A stretch of 64,000 nt of DNA from Mucilaginibacter rigui (GCF_014773275.1 NZ_JACWMW010000003.1:372001-436000); one strand, 5' to 3'. Numbered from the stretch's first letter, positions 37,136 through 46,674 are shown. Translations and numbers: made by a program. Notes: generated from the sequence alone by a model not told the origin.

Positions 37136-37876
37136 TTATCCTTGTAACGCAGGGCGAATGACGATGTCGCCGACATCGATATTGTCCGGCTGGCTGATCG
37201 CATAGGCCACCGCCTCCGCGATCGACAAGGCAGGAATGGAGATCTGATCGGCTTTTTCCTGGTTAGCCTTTTTGAGTGCCTCGTTCCGGATGTTGCTGAC
37301 GAACTCCGTCTTAACATAGCCCGGCGAAATGCCCGTCACCCGCCAGCGGCCCTCGGATTCCTGGCGTAAAGCCTCACTGATCGTGCGAACCGCATTTTTG
37401 GTGCCGGCATAGACACCCATTTGCGGAACGATGGCAATGCCCGCCGTAGAGATGATATTGACGATATGTCCTGAACCCTGCTTTTTAAATACAGGTAAAG
37501 CTGCCGCGATACCGTATAACGTTCCTTTCAGGTTAATATCTATCATTTGTTCCCAGCCTTCCACATCCAGCTCTTCCATACGGTACAACTGTGCGACACC
37601 GGCATTATTGATCATCACGTCCAGCCGCCCATAGGTGGCCAAAGCGAATGTAACCAGATGTTCTACATCTTCTTTACGTGTTACATCTGCTTCTATGCTG
37701 GCAGCTTCGCCACCATTCTGCAGGATGGCAGCAACGATGTCCTTTAGTTTATCCGTGCGCCTTGCGGCCAGCACCACTTTGGCACCGTACTTGGCCAGTA
37801 ATTCTGCCGTGGCCTGGCCGATCCCGCTGCTGGCACCGGTAATGGCTACTACTTTTCCTTCGATACCTTTTTTCAT
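37136..37876 (-). CDS. SDR family oxidoreductase
   Basis: A 246-residue classical SDR: NAD(P) motif TGASSGIG at 13-20, RRTDK that favours NADP, NNAG, catalytic serine in NIISTAG and YAGTK (YxxxK), and GYVKTEF. Substrate unknown; many relatives reduce aldehydes or ketones. ATG at 37876. It is the first gene of a unit with the AraC regulator, and a 21-base-spaced direct repeat lies in its promoter. Confidence 0.92.
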   Translation of the reverse strand: MKKGIEGKVVAITGASSGIGQATAELLAKYGAKVVLAARRTDKLKDIVAAILQNGGEAASIEADVTRKEDVEHLVTFALATYGRLDVMINNAGVAQLYRMEELDVEGWEQMIDINLKGTLYGIAAALPVFKKQGSGHIVNIISTAGIAIVPQMGVYAGTKNAVRTISEALRQESEGRWRVTGISPGYVKTEFVSNIRNEALKKANQEKADQISIPALSIAEAVAYAISQPDNIDVGDIVIRPALQG

Positions 37877-37895
37877 ATCTTTCTGATTATTCAGG

Positions 37896-37958
37896 CAAAT
37901 TTCTGAAAATGGCTGATTTTAGTTGTAGCCGATCTGGTGAGATGTGTAGCCGATTTGG
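37896..37958 (-). promoter_or_regulatory. Candidate promoter with AraC-type operator
   Basis: On the minus strand a -7-like GAAATTTG (37896-37903) is preceded by two copies of CCARATCGGCTAC (37937-37925 and 37958-37946), 21 bases apart, that is two helical turns on the same face. Direct repeats with this spacing, close to the -33 region, are the usual binding pattern for AraC-type activators. Confidence 0.55.
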
Positions 37959-38133
37959 CTGCGGCAGGATCGACGATGATTCGGTGACACTTGTACCATT
38001 TCTACCACATCGTGAACCACAGGCGATCCTTTTATGCATAGTTGGTCGCTGTTGAAGTAATCCTCCGGTACAGTTTCAATTTTTTTATAGTAGCAAATAT
38101 GCCTGTATCATAACTGAGCCATTAAATACGAAA

Positions 38134-39228
38134 TTATTGGTCATTACTCAAAGCCCTGATCGACGCCTGCAGTTCTTCCTCTGTCTCAGGCAACTGGATC
38201 TTCAAACTGTAAGTGACGCGTGCCTGAACACGCTCCACAAAGGGTCTAAACCTTTCATTATAATTGGCAAAAGCTTTTTGGTGATCTTCATGGGTGTGTA
38301 ATTCCTTCGCCAGCAGCGTTGCCCCCTGCATCGCCAAACTGGTACCCATACCGGTAAAAAAACTCGGCGCATAGGCCGCATCACCGATCAGGCCCACCCG
38401 GCCTTTTGTCCAGGATGGCATTTTGATCTGACAGGCCTCATCAAAGTAAAGGTCATCAGCAACGAGCATGGCATCCAAAATGCCCGGGATCTTCCAATTG
38501 GTGTTACGCCCAAAGTATTCTTTTAAGATCCGCTTCGGCTGTTCGCGGTCACGGTAATTCCAGCTTAACTTGGGTGCCCTGAACAGAAGGATAGCGTTCG
38601 CTGCATCTTTGAACTGATAGATCACGGCCTGTTTGCTCAATTCGCGATACACGATGCCGGTTGACTGAGGCCTGCCTGTTTGGATCTGATCCGCTTTGGC
38701 AAATGCAAAGTAGAGGCCGAGAAAGTTTTTGAAGTCTTCCTCTGGTCCAAAAACAAGTTTCCTTATCATAGAATGGGTGCCATCTGCTCCGAATACCAGA
38801 TCATAGGTTTTACGCTCCCCCTTTTCAAAAGACACCTCCACCTGACCTTCCTGCTGGATCAATGTGGCTATACTATTGCCAAAAATGATCTCCACTTCAT
38901 CTTTCGGAAGGGCCCTGTAGATAATTTTTACCAGGTCGCCGCGGTGAATCTCGATATCACCCAGGTATTCCGGCAAAGTATTAATGGCAAATTTAGCCAG
39001 TGTATGATCGTCGGCATCCACGACCTCATCGGTATGGACAAATTCACCGGCTTTGATCTGATCATAAATACCCATTTCCTTTGCTATATCCAATGCTTCA
39101 CCACGCACATCAATGGGCGAGCCACCTGTTCTCAAATCCTTTCCCAATTCCACAACGGTTACGTCGTAACCAAATTTATTCAGCCAGTATGCTAATGTCA
39201 GTCCTGCAAAGCTAGCACCAGAAATCAA
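38134..39228 (-). CDS. FAD-dependent (class A type) monooxygenase
   Basis: A protein of about 364 residues with GASFAGLTLAYWLNKFG (FAD Rossmann), GADGTHSMIRKLVFG and GRVGLIGDAAYAPSFFTGMG (second FAD motif). Relatives hydroxylate aromatics or inactivate drugs; the TetX-like resemblance is at fold level only. The natural start should be ATG 39244 giving MKKKVLISGAS, but ten adenines follow that ATG and throw it out of frame by one; nine would restore it. As read, translation must begin at TTG 39228. Divergent from an AraC gene. Confidence 0.82.
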   Translation of the reverse strand: MISGASFAGLTLAYWLNKFGYDVTVVELGKDLRTGGSPIDVRGEALDIAKEMGIYDQIKAGEFVHTDEVVDADDHTLAKFAINTLPEYLGDIEIHRGDLVKIIYRALPKDEVEIIFGNSIATLIQQEGQVEVSFEKGERKTYDLVFGADGTHSMIRKLVFGPEEDFKNFLGLYFAFAKADQIQTGRPQSTGIVYRELSKQAVIYQFKDAANAILLFRAPKLSWNYRDREQPKRILKEYFGRNTNWKIPGILDAMLVADDLYFDEACQIKMPSWTKGRVGLIGDAAYAPSFFTGMGTSLAMQGATLLAKELHTHEDHQKAFANYNERFRPFVERVQARVTYSLKIQLPETEEELQASIRALSNDQ

Positions 39229-39282
39229 TACTTTTTTTTTTCATTTTTCAATTTATTTATTGTTAAACTCTTATTTACAAAG

Positions 39283-39290
39283 CAAAATTA
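39283..39290 (-). promoter_or_regulatory. -7 box TAATTTTG for the FAD monooxygenase gene
   Basis: CAAAATTA on the plus strand reads TAATTTTG on the minus strand, about 40 bases ahead of the ATG at 39244, in the gap shared with the divergent AraC gene. Confidence 0.5.
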
Positions 39291-39331
39291 TCGGTAGTTT
39301 TATAAGTAAAATATTCGATAAACAACTATTA

Positions 39332-40321
39332 ATGGTCGAAAAAATAAAAATGGAGAGCGCTGATCTTATAGACAACGATGTTCGTCAGTTTGCCCACAGG
39401 CTTGGCGTTATTTTAGAGGACCTTATGCAACATCTTGAGGTGGTCTTTTTTAAAGGGTTTAGCTTTTTGCCTGAGATGGCGATGCACTTTGGTGCTTTCG
39501 ATGTGAAGGATGATTTTACGCGTGTTACCGGTCAGTCCGGCATAAGCGATGGGTTAGGTTTTGTATTTTACAACATAGTCGATGGTGGTGCGACAGACCA
39601 AATTGAAAACAATAATGTCAGTGGCCCGATGGAACCACCATTTGTACGCATATTTCCCTATGCTATAAGCCAAACGTTGCATTTTAAAAAAGGTACACGG
39701 ATGTCGCACGTGTCCATCAGCGTCAGCGCAGCGTACCTGAAAGCCTTTTTACGGGAAGAGGCTGCAGACTTTGCATACGTTTTTGATAGCGCTAACCACT
39801 TCTGGATAGAAGAACTCATGACTGATGATATTTTGCGTACCGTAAACGACATAGTGAAACGGGAAGAACCAAACGCTATGAAAGGCTTTTATTACAAGAT
39901 GAAGGCCATGGAGTTGCTCTTCCACCTTTTTGAAAGTTTAAAAAAACGTAAGAATGCTACTGCCGGTCGGAAACTGAACAAAAGAGAAATTGAGGCTGTT
40001 TATAAGGTAAGGGACAAAATCGCCTCGTCATTGAGCCGCCCCGTTACCATTGCAGAACTAAAGCAGATCGCCGGTATGAACGAATTAAAATTACGCAAGA
40101 TCTTTACGCAGGTCTTTGGGATGGGCATATACGACTATTACCAGCATCTGCGGATGAAGGAAGCTGCACGGCTCTTGCGTGAGAACAACATGTCAGTGTC
40201 AGAAGCGGCCTATGAGATGGGGTTTGAGAACCTGGGGCACTTTACAAGGGTTTTTGAAAAGCATATTGGTAAGAAGCCCAAAAAGTATGTTCAAAGCTTC
40301 ATCACCATTTCTGGCCAATAG
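39332..40321 (+). CDS. AraC family transcriptional regulator
   Basis: About 329 residues from ATG 39332; a TTG 24 codons upstream is less likely. The C-terminal 100 residues form the AraC DNA-binding domain (TIAELKQIAGMNELKLRKIF, then AAYEMGFENLGHFTRVFEK), closest in style to PchR-type regulators. The N-terminal 200 residues are a sensor of unknown ligand. It is divergent from the FAD monooxygenase gene and 206 bases ahead of the broken hydrolase gene. The 40322-40527 gap is AT-rich and empty. Confidence 0.88.
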   Translation: MVEKIKMESADLIDNDVRQFAHRLGVILEDLMQHLEVVFFKGFSFLPEMAMHFGAFDVKDDFTRVTGQSGISDGLGFVFYNIVDGGATDQIENNNVSGPMEPPFVRIFPYAISQTLHFKKGTRMSHVSISVSAAYLKAFLREEAADFAYVFDSANHFWIEELMTDDILRTVNDIVKREEPNAMKGFYYKMKAMELLFHLFESLKKRKNATAGRKLNKREIEAVYKVRDKIASSLSRPVTIAELKQIAGMNELKLRKIFTQVFGMGIYDYYQHLRMKEAARLLRENNMSVSEAAYEMGFENLGHFTRVFEKHIGKKPKKYVQSFITISGQ

Positions 40322-40527
40322 TCGAATATTTTTAATTGCTTAAAATATATCCTCCTTAACTTTTCCCAGGTATCATCAGGAAAAAACATACCGAAATTTT
40401 CCGCTAAATGATAATAGACTTTCAATAACATAGCTTTCATTTATAAAGTTATCCGACTATTTTTAAATTTTTTTTTGTATATTTTATCAATAAAACTGCG
40501 GATATTTTTGCATTATAGTTCAAGATC

Positions 40528-41717
40528 ATGCAAAAAGAAAATGTAAACCTTAATCGTTTCAATCCGTCACAACGACTAAATCAACGTTATCGCTTCGCAG
40601 ATCCCAATATGAATCTGTTTTTTATTGGCGCACTAGGCTGGGGCCGGCAGGAGGCTTGTCTGCAGGTGAAGCATTTCATGTTGCCAATCAAATTGAGGAT
40701 GGAAACGTAGATTCCTGGATGCAAGCATTTGAACGTCAGGGTGAATTGCTTGATCTACAAGCCGACACATGGATTGAGCGCAGATGTAACCGTGCTGCCG
40801 GGGAAGCCAGATTGAAAGCTTTTGTATGTTATCGTATGGCGTGGCAATTTGTTGCGCCGGGCGATTGTTTCACGAGGTTATTTCACACCAGTCAAAGGCT
40901 ATTCGATAAAGCTATGGCAGAATTGGAACTTCCGGTGAAACGTTTTAGTGTTCCATATAAAAATGGCGAATTACCTGGGCATTTCTATCAGTCGAACGAT
41001 TCTTTTGCACCAACTGTGCTGGTAATTGGCGGAGCAGATACCTGTCATGAAGATAGGTTCTTGTCTCAGGGACATTACTATTTTTACCGTGGCTATTCAG
41101 TAGCTTTAGTCGATTTACCAGGTCAGGGGCTTGTACAGGAACAGGGACTTTACTGGGAGCCCGAGACTGAACGTCCCATATCAATGGTAATCGATAAATT
41201 GATCTCCTGTTTTGGAGTAAACTCCAATAGGTTGGCGTTATTAGGCATGAGTCTTGGGGACTACTTCGCCTGCCGCGCAGCGGCTTATGAAAAGAGACTT
41301 GCAGCGGTTATTGCTACACCGGTACTTAGCTGTCCTTACGAACTATTTACCGAAGTTGCAAAACAACAAAAGGCTGGTGAGGCTGTCATGTCGGATGCAG
41401 CAAGCAAAAATTTTCAGGTGGTAATGTGGAAGGCTGGAGCTACCGATTCACCTGAACCACTTCAAAATTGGAAAAGCGTAGTTGTGAACCCGAGTACGGT
41501 GAATGTTCCATTTCTTTCTGTCCTTGGCACACAGGAAGGTGCTGTTTGGAGGAAACAAACAGAAGAATGGCACGCTGCAATTCCCTCGTCAAAAAAGAGT
41601 TTGGTTATACTTGATGCAGAAACAGGTGCTGATGCACATTGTCAGGGGAACAATCCTCTCCGTTTGGCTCAAGAGGTTGATGCATGGCTAAGTGTAGTCA
41701 TTGGCTGGAAGTGTTAA
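40528..41717 (+). pseudogene. Alpha/beta hydrolase (DHPON-hydrolase-like), one frameshift
   Basis: Two adjacent frames make one protein: the N-terminus from ATG 40528 (NRFNPSQRLNQRYRFADP ... FFIGALGWG) continues one frame over as PAGGLSAGEAFHVANQIEDG. The break is at a four-G run near 40640-40645; a fifth G would restore LGWGPAGG. The remainder has a helical cap, LLGMSLGDYFACRA (nucleophile serine) and a C-terminal histidine in GADAHCQGN. The layout resembles 2,6-dihydropseudooxynicotine hydrolase relatives. A -7 box TATTTTTG is at 40503-40510. Confidence 0.8.
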
Positions 41718-41767
41718 TCGGACTTAAAACAAAATTTTAATGAGAAAGATAAAAGTGGGAACAAATA

Positions 41768-41965
41768 TTAAAGAAGATAAACAGATTTTAATACCAGACG
41801 CAATATTGTAAATGGCAGCGAAGGTAAAATCGTGATTGATAAACAGTATTTGGTCAAACCTGTTTCCTGATCATTGTAATACAAATATTCAATAACAAAT
41901 ATTTGCAGCCCGCCCCATGTTTGCCGGTTCAGGTAATCGCGATAAATTTCCGGAAGGATATTCAT
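41768..41965 (-). pseudogene. SnoaL-like protein remnant, paralogue of the gene at 49304
   Basis: The first 36 or so residues (MNILPEIYRDYL, then NRQTWGGLQIFVIEYLYYND) match the start of the intact protein at 49304-49687 (MNPLLDIYRDYL, NRQAWNELQLYVAEFVCYND); thereafter similarity is lost and the frame ends. The upstream DNA is also shared: 42028-42047 and 49752-49771 agree in 17 of 20 bases, at equal distances from the starts. So gene plus promoter were duplicated and one copy decayed. Confidence 0.75.
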
Positions 41966-42159
41966 AGAGTATGGTTAACAGAAGATTTTGCTGGTTTTAT
42001 TTGGCAAACGTATTACTCAAATGGGAATATCGCAGCGAGGTGAAGAATAAATCCATTTTTTCCTTGAGATGTTTTTAACAGGGCTTGGTGGTCTGTAATT
42101 GAGCCGCTCAGGAAAGTCAGTCTGGGCTTCTCAGGATAACTCAGTAGTATTAGTCCGTG

Positions 42160-42167
42160 TAATTTTG
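42160..42167 (+). promoter_or_regulatory. -7 box TAATTTTG for the SDR/AraC pair
   Basis: TAATTTTG fits TAnnTTTG, 21 bases ahead of the SDR ATG at 42189. No -33 TTTG is seen, as would suit an activator-dependent promoter. Confidence 0.5.
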
Positions 42168-42188
42168 TCCTACACATTAACAGGAAAA

Positions 42189-43097
42189 ATGATGACAAGT
42201 AAGCAGAAAGCCTATATCATTACCGGCCCAACTTCAGGCATAGGTCTGGCAACGGCCATGGAACTGGCAAAATATGGCACAGTGATCCTGGTTGGCCGTA
42301 ATAAAGAAAAACTTGCCCAAGTACAAACGGCTATCGAAAAAAACGGACAGCAAGCTGTATCCATCGTTTGCGATATATCGGATATCAGCAGCGTCCGGCA
42401 TGCGGCAAAACAGATCCTCGATCTTGGTTTGCCGATCGCGGGCTTGCTCAATAACGCTGGCATCATGTCGCGGAAGGCGCGTAAAAGCGCCCAGGGATGG
42501 GATCTGACTTATGCAACCAATCATCTCGGCCCCTTTGCATTGACGGAAGCGTTGGCACCTCATCTTCCAGATGGCGCCCATGTATTATTTGTGGTATCCG
42601 CCATTGAAGACCCGGAGCGTAAACCCGTAAAAATGATGGGGTTTAAAGGCGGTCGTTATATCTCGGCCGAAGACAGCGCCCGCGGGGAGTGGCTGGCAGA
42701 AGGTTCTAAAATGGCAGGAATGGACGCTTATTCTACGTCAAAGCAATGCATTCTGGTAGCGGCTATGGCGTTGGCACGGGAAAACCCGAGGCTATGTATC
42801 AATGCAGTGGAGCCGGGAATAACCCACGGAACCAATCTTGGCGGCGAGGACACCAATGCTATTATACGATACCTGTTTGGCAAAATATTCTCATTGTTCC
42901 CTGCCGTTGCCCAATATAAAAGCACACCCGAAAAAACAGCCAAAACCATAACGGGCATCCTGACAGACCAATCGGGGAAAACCGGCGTATATTTCGATGA
43001 GAAAGGCCGGCCGATGCTGGGTTCTAAATTAGCTCAGGATACCGGATTTCAAGACCGCGTTGTGGCTGAAACCCGTGCTTTACTAACCCGGGTTTAA
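42189..43097 (+). CDS. SDR family oxidoreductase
   Basis: A 302-residue SDR starting at ATG 42189 (MMTSKQKAYIITGP). Motifs: TGPTSGIG, NNAGIMSRKA, VVSAIED and YSTSK, then a C-terminal extension resembling light-dependent protochlorophyllide-reductase or WW-domain-type SDRs in length. Cofactor NADP suggested by VGRNKEK. It precedes an AraC gene by 25 bases and is probably co-transcribed with it. Confidence 0.88.
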   Translation: MMTSKQKAYIITGPTSGIGLATAMELAKYGTVILVGRNKEKLAQVQTAIEKNGQQAVSIVCDISDISSVRHAAKQILDLGLPIAGLLNNAGIMSRKARKSAQGWDLTYATNHLGPFALTEALAPHLPDGAHVLFVVSAIEDPERKPVKMMGFKGGRYISAEDSARGEWLAEGSKMAGMDAYSTSKQCILVAAMALARENPRLCINAVEPGITHGTNLGGEDTNAIIRYLFGKIFSLFPAVAQYKSTPEKTAKTITGILTDQSGKTGVYFDEKGRPMLGSKLAQDTGFQDRVVAETRALLTRV

Positions 43098-43122
43098 GCA
43101 AATGTTGTAAATTTGATATGCA

Positions 43123-43908
43123 ATGGGAGATGTGAAAACTTATATCATTGGGGAAATATCGGCAGAACAGTTTGTTCCGGAGCATACCTTTTGCTATGTG
43201 ATCAAAGGGACTATGCGCCTGTATGACGGGAACAAAACCTATACTTTCAGATCGGGACAGGCCTCACTCATTCGTAAAAATAACTTGCTGCGCTATGCTA
43301 AGGAGAAGGTAGATGGCGAAATTGCCAAAGTATTTATTACCCTGAATGAGAGCTTTTTAAAGAAATTTCAGGTTGCCCATCAAGCTGAGCCCGGCAAATT
43401 CAGGTCTGCAGAAGCGGTTTTATCCTTGCCGCCTAACGAGCTGACAGCGAACTTTATTCATTCACTGGTTCCTTATTATAAGTCCGGAAAGTTGGAGCCA
43501 TTATTTGCTGATGTGAAGCGGGAGGAGTTATTACTGATCTTATTGAAGCAAGTGCCTGAAATGGCGGGTGTATTGTTTGATTACGGCATTCCGCAAAAAA
43601 TAAACCTCGAAGCGTTTATGAACCGTAACTATAAATTCAATGTTAGCATGGAACGTTTCGCTTACCTGAGCGGACGCAGCCTGTCGGCCTTCAAACGGGA
43701 TTTTAAAAGCATATTTGACGATGCGCCAAACCACTGGTTGGTACGCCGGCGTTTAGCGGAAGCGTATTTTTTGATTGAAAAGAAGCATCAAAGGCCGTCT
43801 GATATATTTGTTGAACTGGGCTTTGAAGCCTTATCTCATTTTTCCTTCGCCTTTAAAAAGCATTTTAATCTTTCTCCTTCTGATCTGCTGCGGCAAAAAC
43901 AGGAGTAA
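43123..43908 (+). CDS. AraC family transcriptional regulator
   Basis: A 261-residue protein with a cupin-type N-terminal sensor (HTFCYVIKGTMRLYDGNKTY, then FRSGQASLIRKNNLLRYA) and a C-terminal AraC domain (FAYLSGRSLSAFKRDFKSIF, VELGFEALSHFSFAFKKHF). Same-strand partner of the SDR at 42189. Ligand unknown. Its stop lies beside the cut end of an SDR remnant on the other strand. Confidence 0.9.
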   Translation: MGDVKTYIIGEISAEQFVPEHTFCYVIKGTMRLYDGNKTYTFRSGQASLIRKNNLLRYAKEKVDGEIAKVFITLNESFLKKFQVAHQAEPGKFRSAEAVLSLPPNELTANFIHSLVPYYKSGKLEPLFADVKREELLLILLKQVPEMAGVLFDYGIPQKINLEAFMNRNYKFNVSMERFAYLSGRSLSAFKRDFKSIFDDAPNHWLVRRRLAEAYFLIEKKHQRPSDIFVELGFEALSHFSFAFKKHFNLSPSDLLRQKQE

Positions 43909-43916
43909 TATTAATG

Positions 43917-44122
43917 GTTAGCAAGTTACTGATAGCCAGATCGGCAGTAATAAAATGATAGGGTTTATTATGGTCATCCGGTTCGTTCCGTGCCGTAACA
44001 ATAACCGTTGCTCCGGCCTACAATAATCTCGCGGTTACCGCTTTACCGATGCCTTTGGTGCCACCCGTTACCAATGCTATTTTTCCTTCGAGGTCCCTGA
44101 CCATTTGCTTCTGTATTTCCAT
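43917..44122 (-). pseudogene. SDR oxidoreductase remnant with internal stop, 3' deleted
   Basis: From ATG 44122 the N-terminus of an SDR is clear (LEGKIALVTGGTKGIGKAVT, then a TAG stop as codon 35, then AGATVIVTARNEPDD and YHFITADLAIS). CAG to TAG would explain the stop. The rest, with NNAG and YxxxK, is gone where the AraC gene begins. Divergent from the broken HxlR gene, it mirrors the intact SDR/HxlR pair at 55141/55955. Confidence 0.85.
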
Positions 44123-44200
44123 TTTTCTATTTATTTTGCTTTTGTTTCACAAAGAAACTAAAGCAGATGCACTATATTTGACAGCATTATCGCTATTAGT

Positions 44201-44248
44201 GGTTACAAACAGGTAACTAAAGCAAAATAGTGGTAACCTATTGGTAAC
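44201..44248 (+). promoter_or_regulatory. Four GGTWAC boxes ahead of the HxlR pseudogene
   Basis: GGTTAC at 44201 and GGTAAC at 44212, 44232 and 44243 form two pairs with identical 11-base spacing. They sit between the divergent SDR remnant and HxlR, so they are the likely HxlR operators. Compare the quasi-palindrome at 55915-55933. Confidence 0.5.
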
Positions 44249-44254
44249 TAACAA

Positions 44255-44613
44255 ATGAGAAAGATGTTGCAAAATCCCGAAAACTGCGCTGTTGTAAGAA
44301 CGGTAGGTTACATCGGGAACAAATGGAAACCCATTATACTGGTGCGCTTGCTGAACGGGGGGAAGGTACGGTTTGGCAAGCTTTGTGTGCAAATGGCTGA
44401 TATTTCACGCAAAATACTCAGCCAGCAATTGAAGGAACTGGAAGAGGATGACTGATTATCCGTCATACTTATATGGAAAAACCGCCGAGGGTAGAATACG
44501 AGTTAAGCGAACTGGGCAAAACGCTTATTCCGGTGCTGAAAGCTATGTATGACTGGGGAAATCAGATCGCACCGCCGGAACAGCGGGGTATCTGGGATCC
44601 CATTGTGAAATGA
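44255..44613 (+). pseudogene. HxlR family regulator, frameshifted
   Basis: ATG 44255 opens a winged-helix HxlR protein (NPENCAVVRTVGYIGNKWKP, then GKVRFGKLCVQMADISRKIL), but the frame ends after KELEEDD at 44455. One frame over, LIIRHTYMEKPPRVEYELSE and GKTLIPVLKAMYDWG complete the domain to 44613. One base is missing near 44450 (GATGACTG in place of a GATGGnCTG). Whole length would be the normal 118 residues or so. Confidence 0.85.
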
Positions 44614-44750
44614 TAATACTATTTTTTATCATTAGGCGATCATGATTAAATCACAGCAATACTTTAATGGTTATCGATCAACTTTTAATGGCATAAAAGA
44701 AAGCATTTCTCAGAATAGATTTCCTGCATGACGCGGTTTTGCTAGATTTG

Positions 44751-44791
44751 ATCAACCACAATTGACAGAATAATCGGATCGCGTGGTTGAT
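44751..44791. promoter_or_regulatory. Inverted repeat ahead of the AraC gene at 44844
   Basis: ATCAACCAC (44751-44759) and GTGGTTGAT (44783-44791) are exact complements separated by 23 bases. A -7 box TAACTTTG lies at 44832-44839, just before the ATG at 44844, so the transcript may have almost no leader. The repeat may be an operator. The rest of 44614-44843 shows nothing else. Confidence 0.45.
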
Positions 44792-44843
44792 AAGCAGATA
44801 ATCTGCCTATGCGCTTAAGGTTTGATTTTGTTAACTTTGCAGA

Positions 44844-45692
44844 ATGACAGAGGAAATTCCGGGTGTGAATATGGAAGACTTGCGGCTGAAAGGTTTTCGG
44901 GTGCATGAGCTGCAGGCATCGCAGGAACTCCCGCTGCGCCGCGCCAGGCGCGACTTTTACAAAATGGGCCTGGTCAACGGTGACATGACCGTTCAATATG
45001 GTGAGGAATTGCTGGAGCTCAAGGGTACGGTGCTTTTCTTCGTTAATCCCAATGTGCCGCATTCGGTGGTGAGCCGCGTGAACCGGACCAGCGGGTACGC
45101 CTGCCTGTTTACCGAAGCTTTTATGAACAGCCGAGAACTGCACGATTCGCCGTTGTTTCGTGTGGGCGACAACCCGGTGATCCCGCTCGACAGCGCACAT
45201 GAGGCTTTTATGGAAAGTATCTTCCGCAAAATGCTGGCGGCCTACCATGAAGACTACCCTTATAAAAGTGACTTGATCAGGAACTGTATCTCCCTTGTTC
45301 TTCATGAAGCCCTGCGTATCCAGCCGCCTAAACATGCCGCATTTCAAAACGGATCGGGGAGGGTTACGCATTTGTTCCTGGACCTGCTGGAAAGACAGTT
45401 CCCTATCGAACGGCCGAATGGGCCGCTGCGCTTGCGGAACCCGCAACAATTTGCAGACCGGCTGTCCCTGCACGTCAATTACCTGAACCGCGCGGTCAAA
45501 TCGGTCACCGGCAAACCGACCTCGGCCCATATCGCCGCCCGCATCGCTGCCGAAGCGAAAGCGCTTTTGCAATATACCGACTGGAGTGTGGCCGACGTCG
45601 CTTATGCACTGGGTTTTGAATACCCTGCCTATTTCAATAATTATTTCAAGCGGCTGACGGGTACCACGCCGAATACCTTTCGGAAGGTTTGA
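44844..45692 (+). CDS. AraC family transcriptional regulator
   Basis: A 282-residue protein with an N-terminal cupin-like domain (LKGTVLFFVNPNVPHSVVSR) and a C-terminal AraC domain (LNRAVKSVTGKPTSAHIAAR, DVAYALGFEYPAYFNNYFKR). Clearly GC-richer than the core genes, suggesting separate acquisition. A 276-codon antisense frame on the other strand is a composition shadow. It precedes the epimerase-like gene by 63 bases on the same strand. Confidence 0.9.
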   Translation: MTEEIPGVNMEDLRLKGFRVHELQASQELPLRRARRDFYKMGLVNGDMTVQYGEELLELKGTVLFFVNPNVPHSVVSRVNRTSGYACLFTEAFMNSRELHDSPLFRVGDNPVIPLDSAHEAFMESIFRKMLAAYHEDYPYKSDLIRNCISLVLHEALRIQPPKHAAFQNGSGRVTHLFLDLLERQFPIERPNGPLRLRNPQQFADRLSLHVNYLNRAVKSVTGKPTSAHIAARIAAEAKALLQYTDWSVADVAYALGFEYPAYFNNYFKRLTGTTPNTFRKV

Positions 45693-45755
45693 AATTCATA
45701 GTTTTTGGTTTGATTATCGATTGTGTACATGTGCCTTTTCGGGCAACTTTGTGCT

Positions 45756-46592
45756 ATGAAAATATTAGTAACAGGCGCAACAGGAAAAGTCGGCAGCCGT
45801 TTAGTACCGCGCCTCATAGCCAAAGGTTATGAGGTTACAATTTTAGTACGCGATGCAGCCAAAGCCCTGCCGGGAACCCGGGTAGTGGTTGGCGATCTAT
45901 ATGAACCCGCTACGTTGCCCGCGGCGGTCGCGGGTATGGATGCCGTGATCCATCTGGCCGCTTTATTCCGTACTTTCACCGATAATGAAGGTATTGTAAA
46001 AACCAATCATCCGGGTACCGTCTCGTTGGCCAAGGCCGCTCTGGCTGCCGGTGTTAAGCGTTTCGTGTTTACCAGCACCGGCAATGTTTACCATGCCGGC
46101 TACGGCCATCCAGCCAAAGAGACTGATCATGTCGATATTAATGATCCAAGAGCTTATGCCGCCAGTAAAATCGCCGCTGAACAGGAACTACTGCAACTTC
46201 ACCCGGACGTAAGGATTTTACGCTTAGGCTTTGTCTACGGCGACCGCGACCCGCATATCGAAGAGATCATACCGGTTCTCAAGCAGTGGAAACGCCATCC
46301 CGGGTACCGCATGCATATGGTACACCACCTCGATGTTGCCCAGGGCATACTGATCCTGCTACAGCAAGACGGATTGAACGGTGAGATCTTCAATATTGCA
46401 GATGACGCGCCGATCAGCCTCTATGAACTGGCCGACTCAGTGGGAAAAGCAGCGGAAACCTTTGATGCCGACCCCGGTCCGCTGAACGATCCCTTCGAAG
46501 GCGTCCTGGACAGTTTCAAGCTACGCAGCCGGACCAGCTTTCGCCCGCTGGTGCCCAGCTATTACGTGGCGCGGGATATGGATCTGCTGTAA
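45756..46592 (+). CDS. NAD-dependent epimerase/reductase family protein (extended SDR)
   Basis: A 278-residue extended SDR starting at ATG 45756 ([20 protein letters not shown]). It has the GxxGxxG NAD motif, [12 protein letters not shown], the catalytic region [12 protein letters not shown] and YAASKIAAE (YxxxK). Substrate unknown; relatives reduce flavonoids, aldehydes or modify nucleotide sugars. A -7-like CAACTTTG ends five bases before the ATG. GC-rich like the preceding AraC gene, with which it forms a module. Confidence 0.88.
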   Translation: MKILVTGATGKVGSRLVPRLIAKGYEVTILVRDAAKALPGTRVVVGDLYEPATLPAAVAGMDAVIHLAALFRTFTDNEGIVKTNHPGTVSLAKAALAAGVKRFVFTSTGNVYHAGYGHPAKETDHVDINDPRAYAASKIAAEQELLQLHPDVRILRLGFVYGDRDPHIEEIIPVLKQWKRHPGYRMHMVHHLDVAQGILILLQQDGLNGEIFNIADDAPISLYELADSVGKAAETFDADPGPLNDPFEGVLDSFKLRSRTSFRPLVPSYYVARDMDLL

Positions 46593-46605
46593 GTAAATTT
46601 CTCTA

Positions 46606-46638
46606 CTGGTGGACACTAACGGCCAACGTGTCCGCCAG
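46606..46638. terminator. Hairpin after the epimerase-like gene
   Basis: Arms CTGGTGGACAC / GTGTCCGCCAG (one G-T pair) with an 11-base loop. No T run follows, so termination is uncertain; it could instead be a palindromic binding site. Confidence 0.45.
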
Positions 46639-46674
46639 TTACCAACCCCACTTCAAGTCATGTCAATATCGTTT

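Noticed and set aside
42100..42138. 23-base-spaced similarity upstream of the SDR at 42189 (CTCAGGA twice) and a repeat-family-1-like GTCAGTCTGGGCTT at 42116
   Set aside because: Only about 12 of 16 bases agree, and the two interpretations conflict; neither an operator nor a true repeat copy can be supported.
44742..45572. Long minus-strand open frame (276 codons) opposite an AraC gene
   Set aside because: It is the GC-rich shadow of the AraC gene on the plus strand; its translation has no recognisable domain and the opposite strand has clear AraC motifs.
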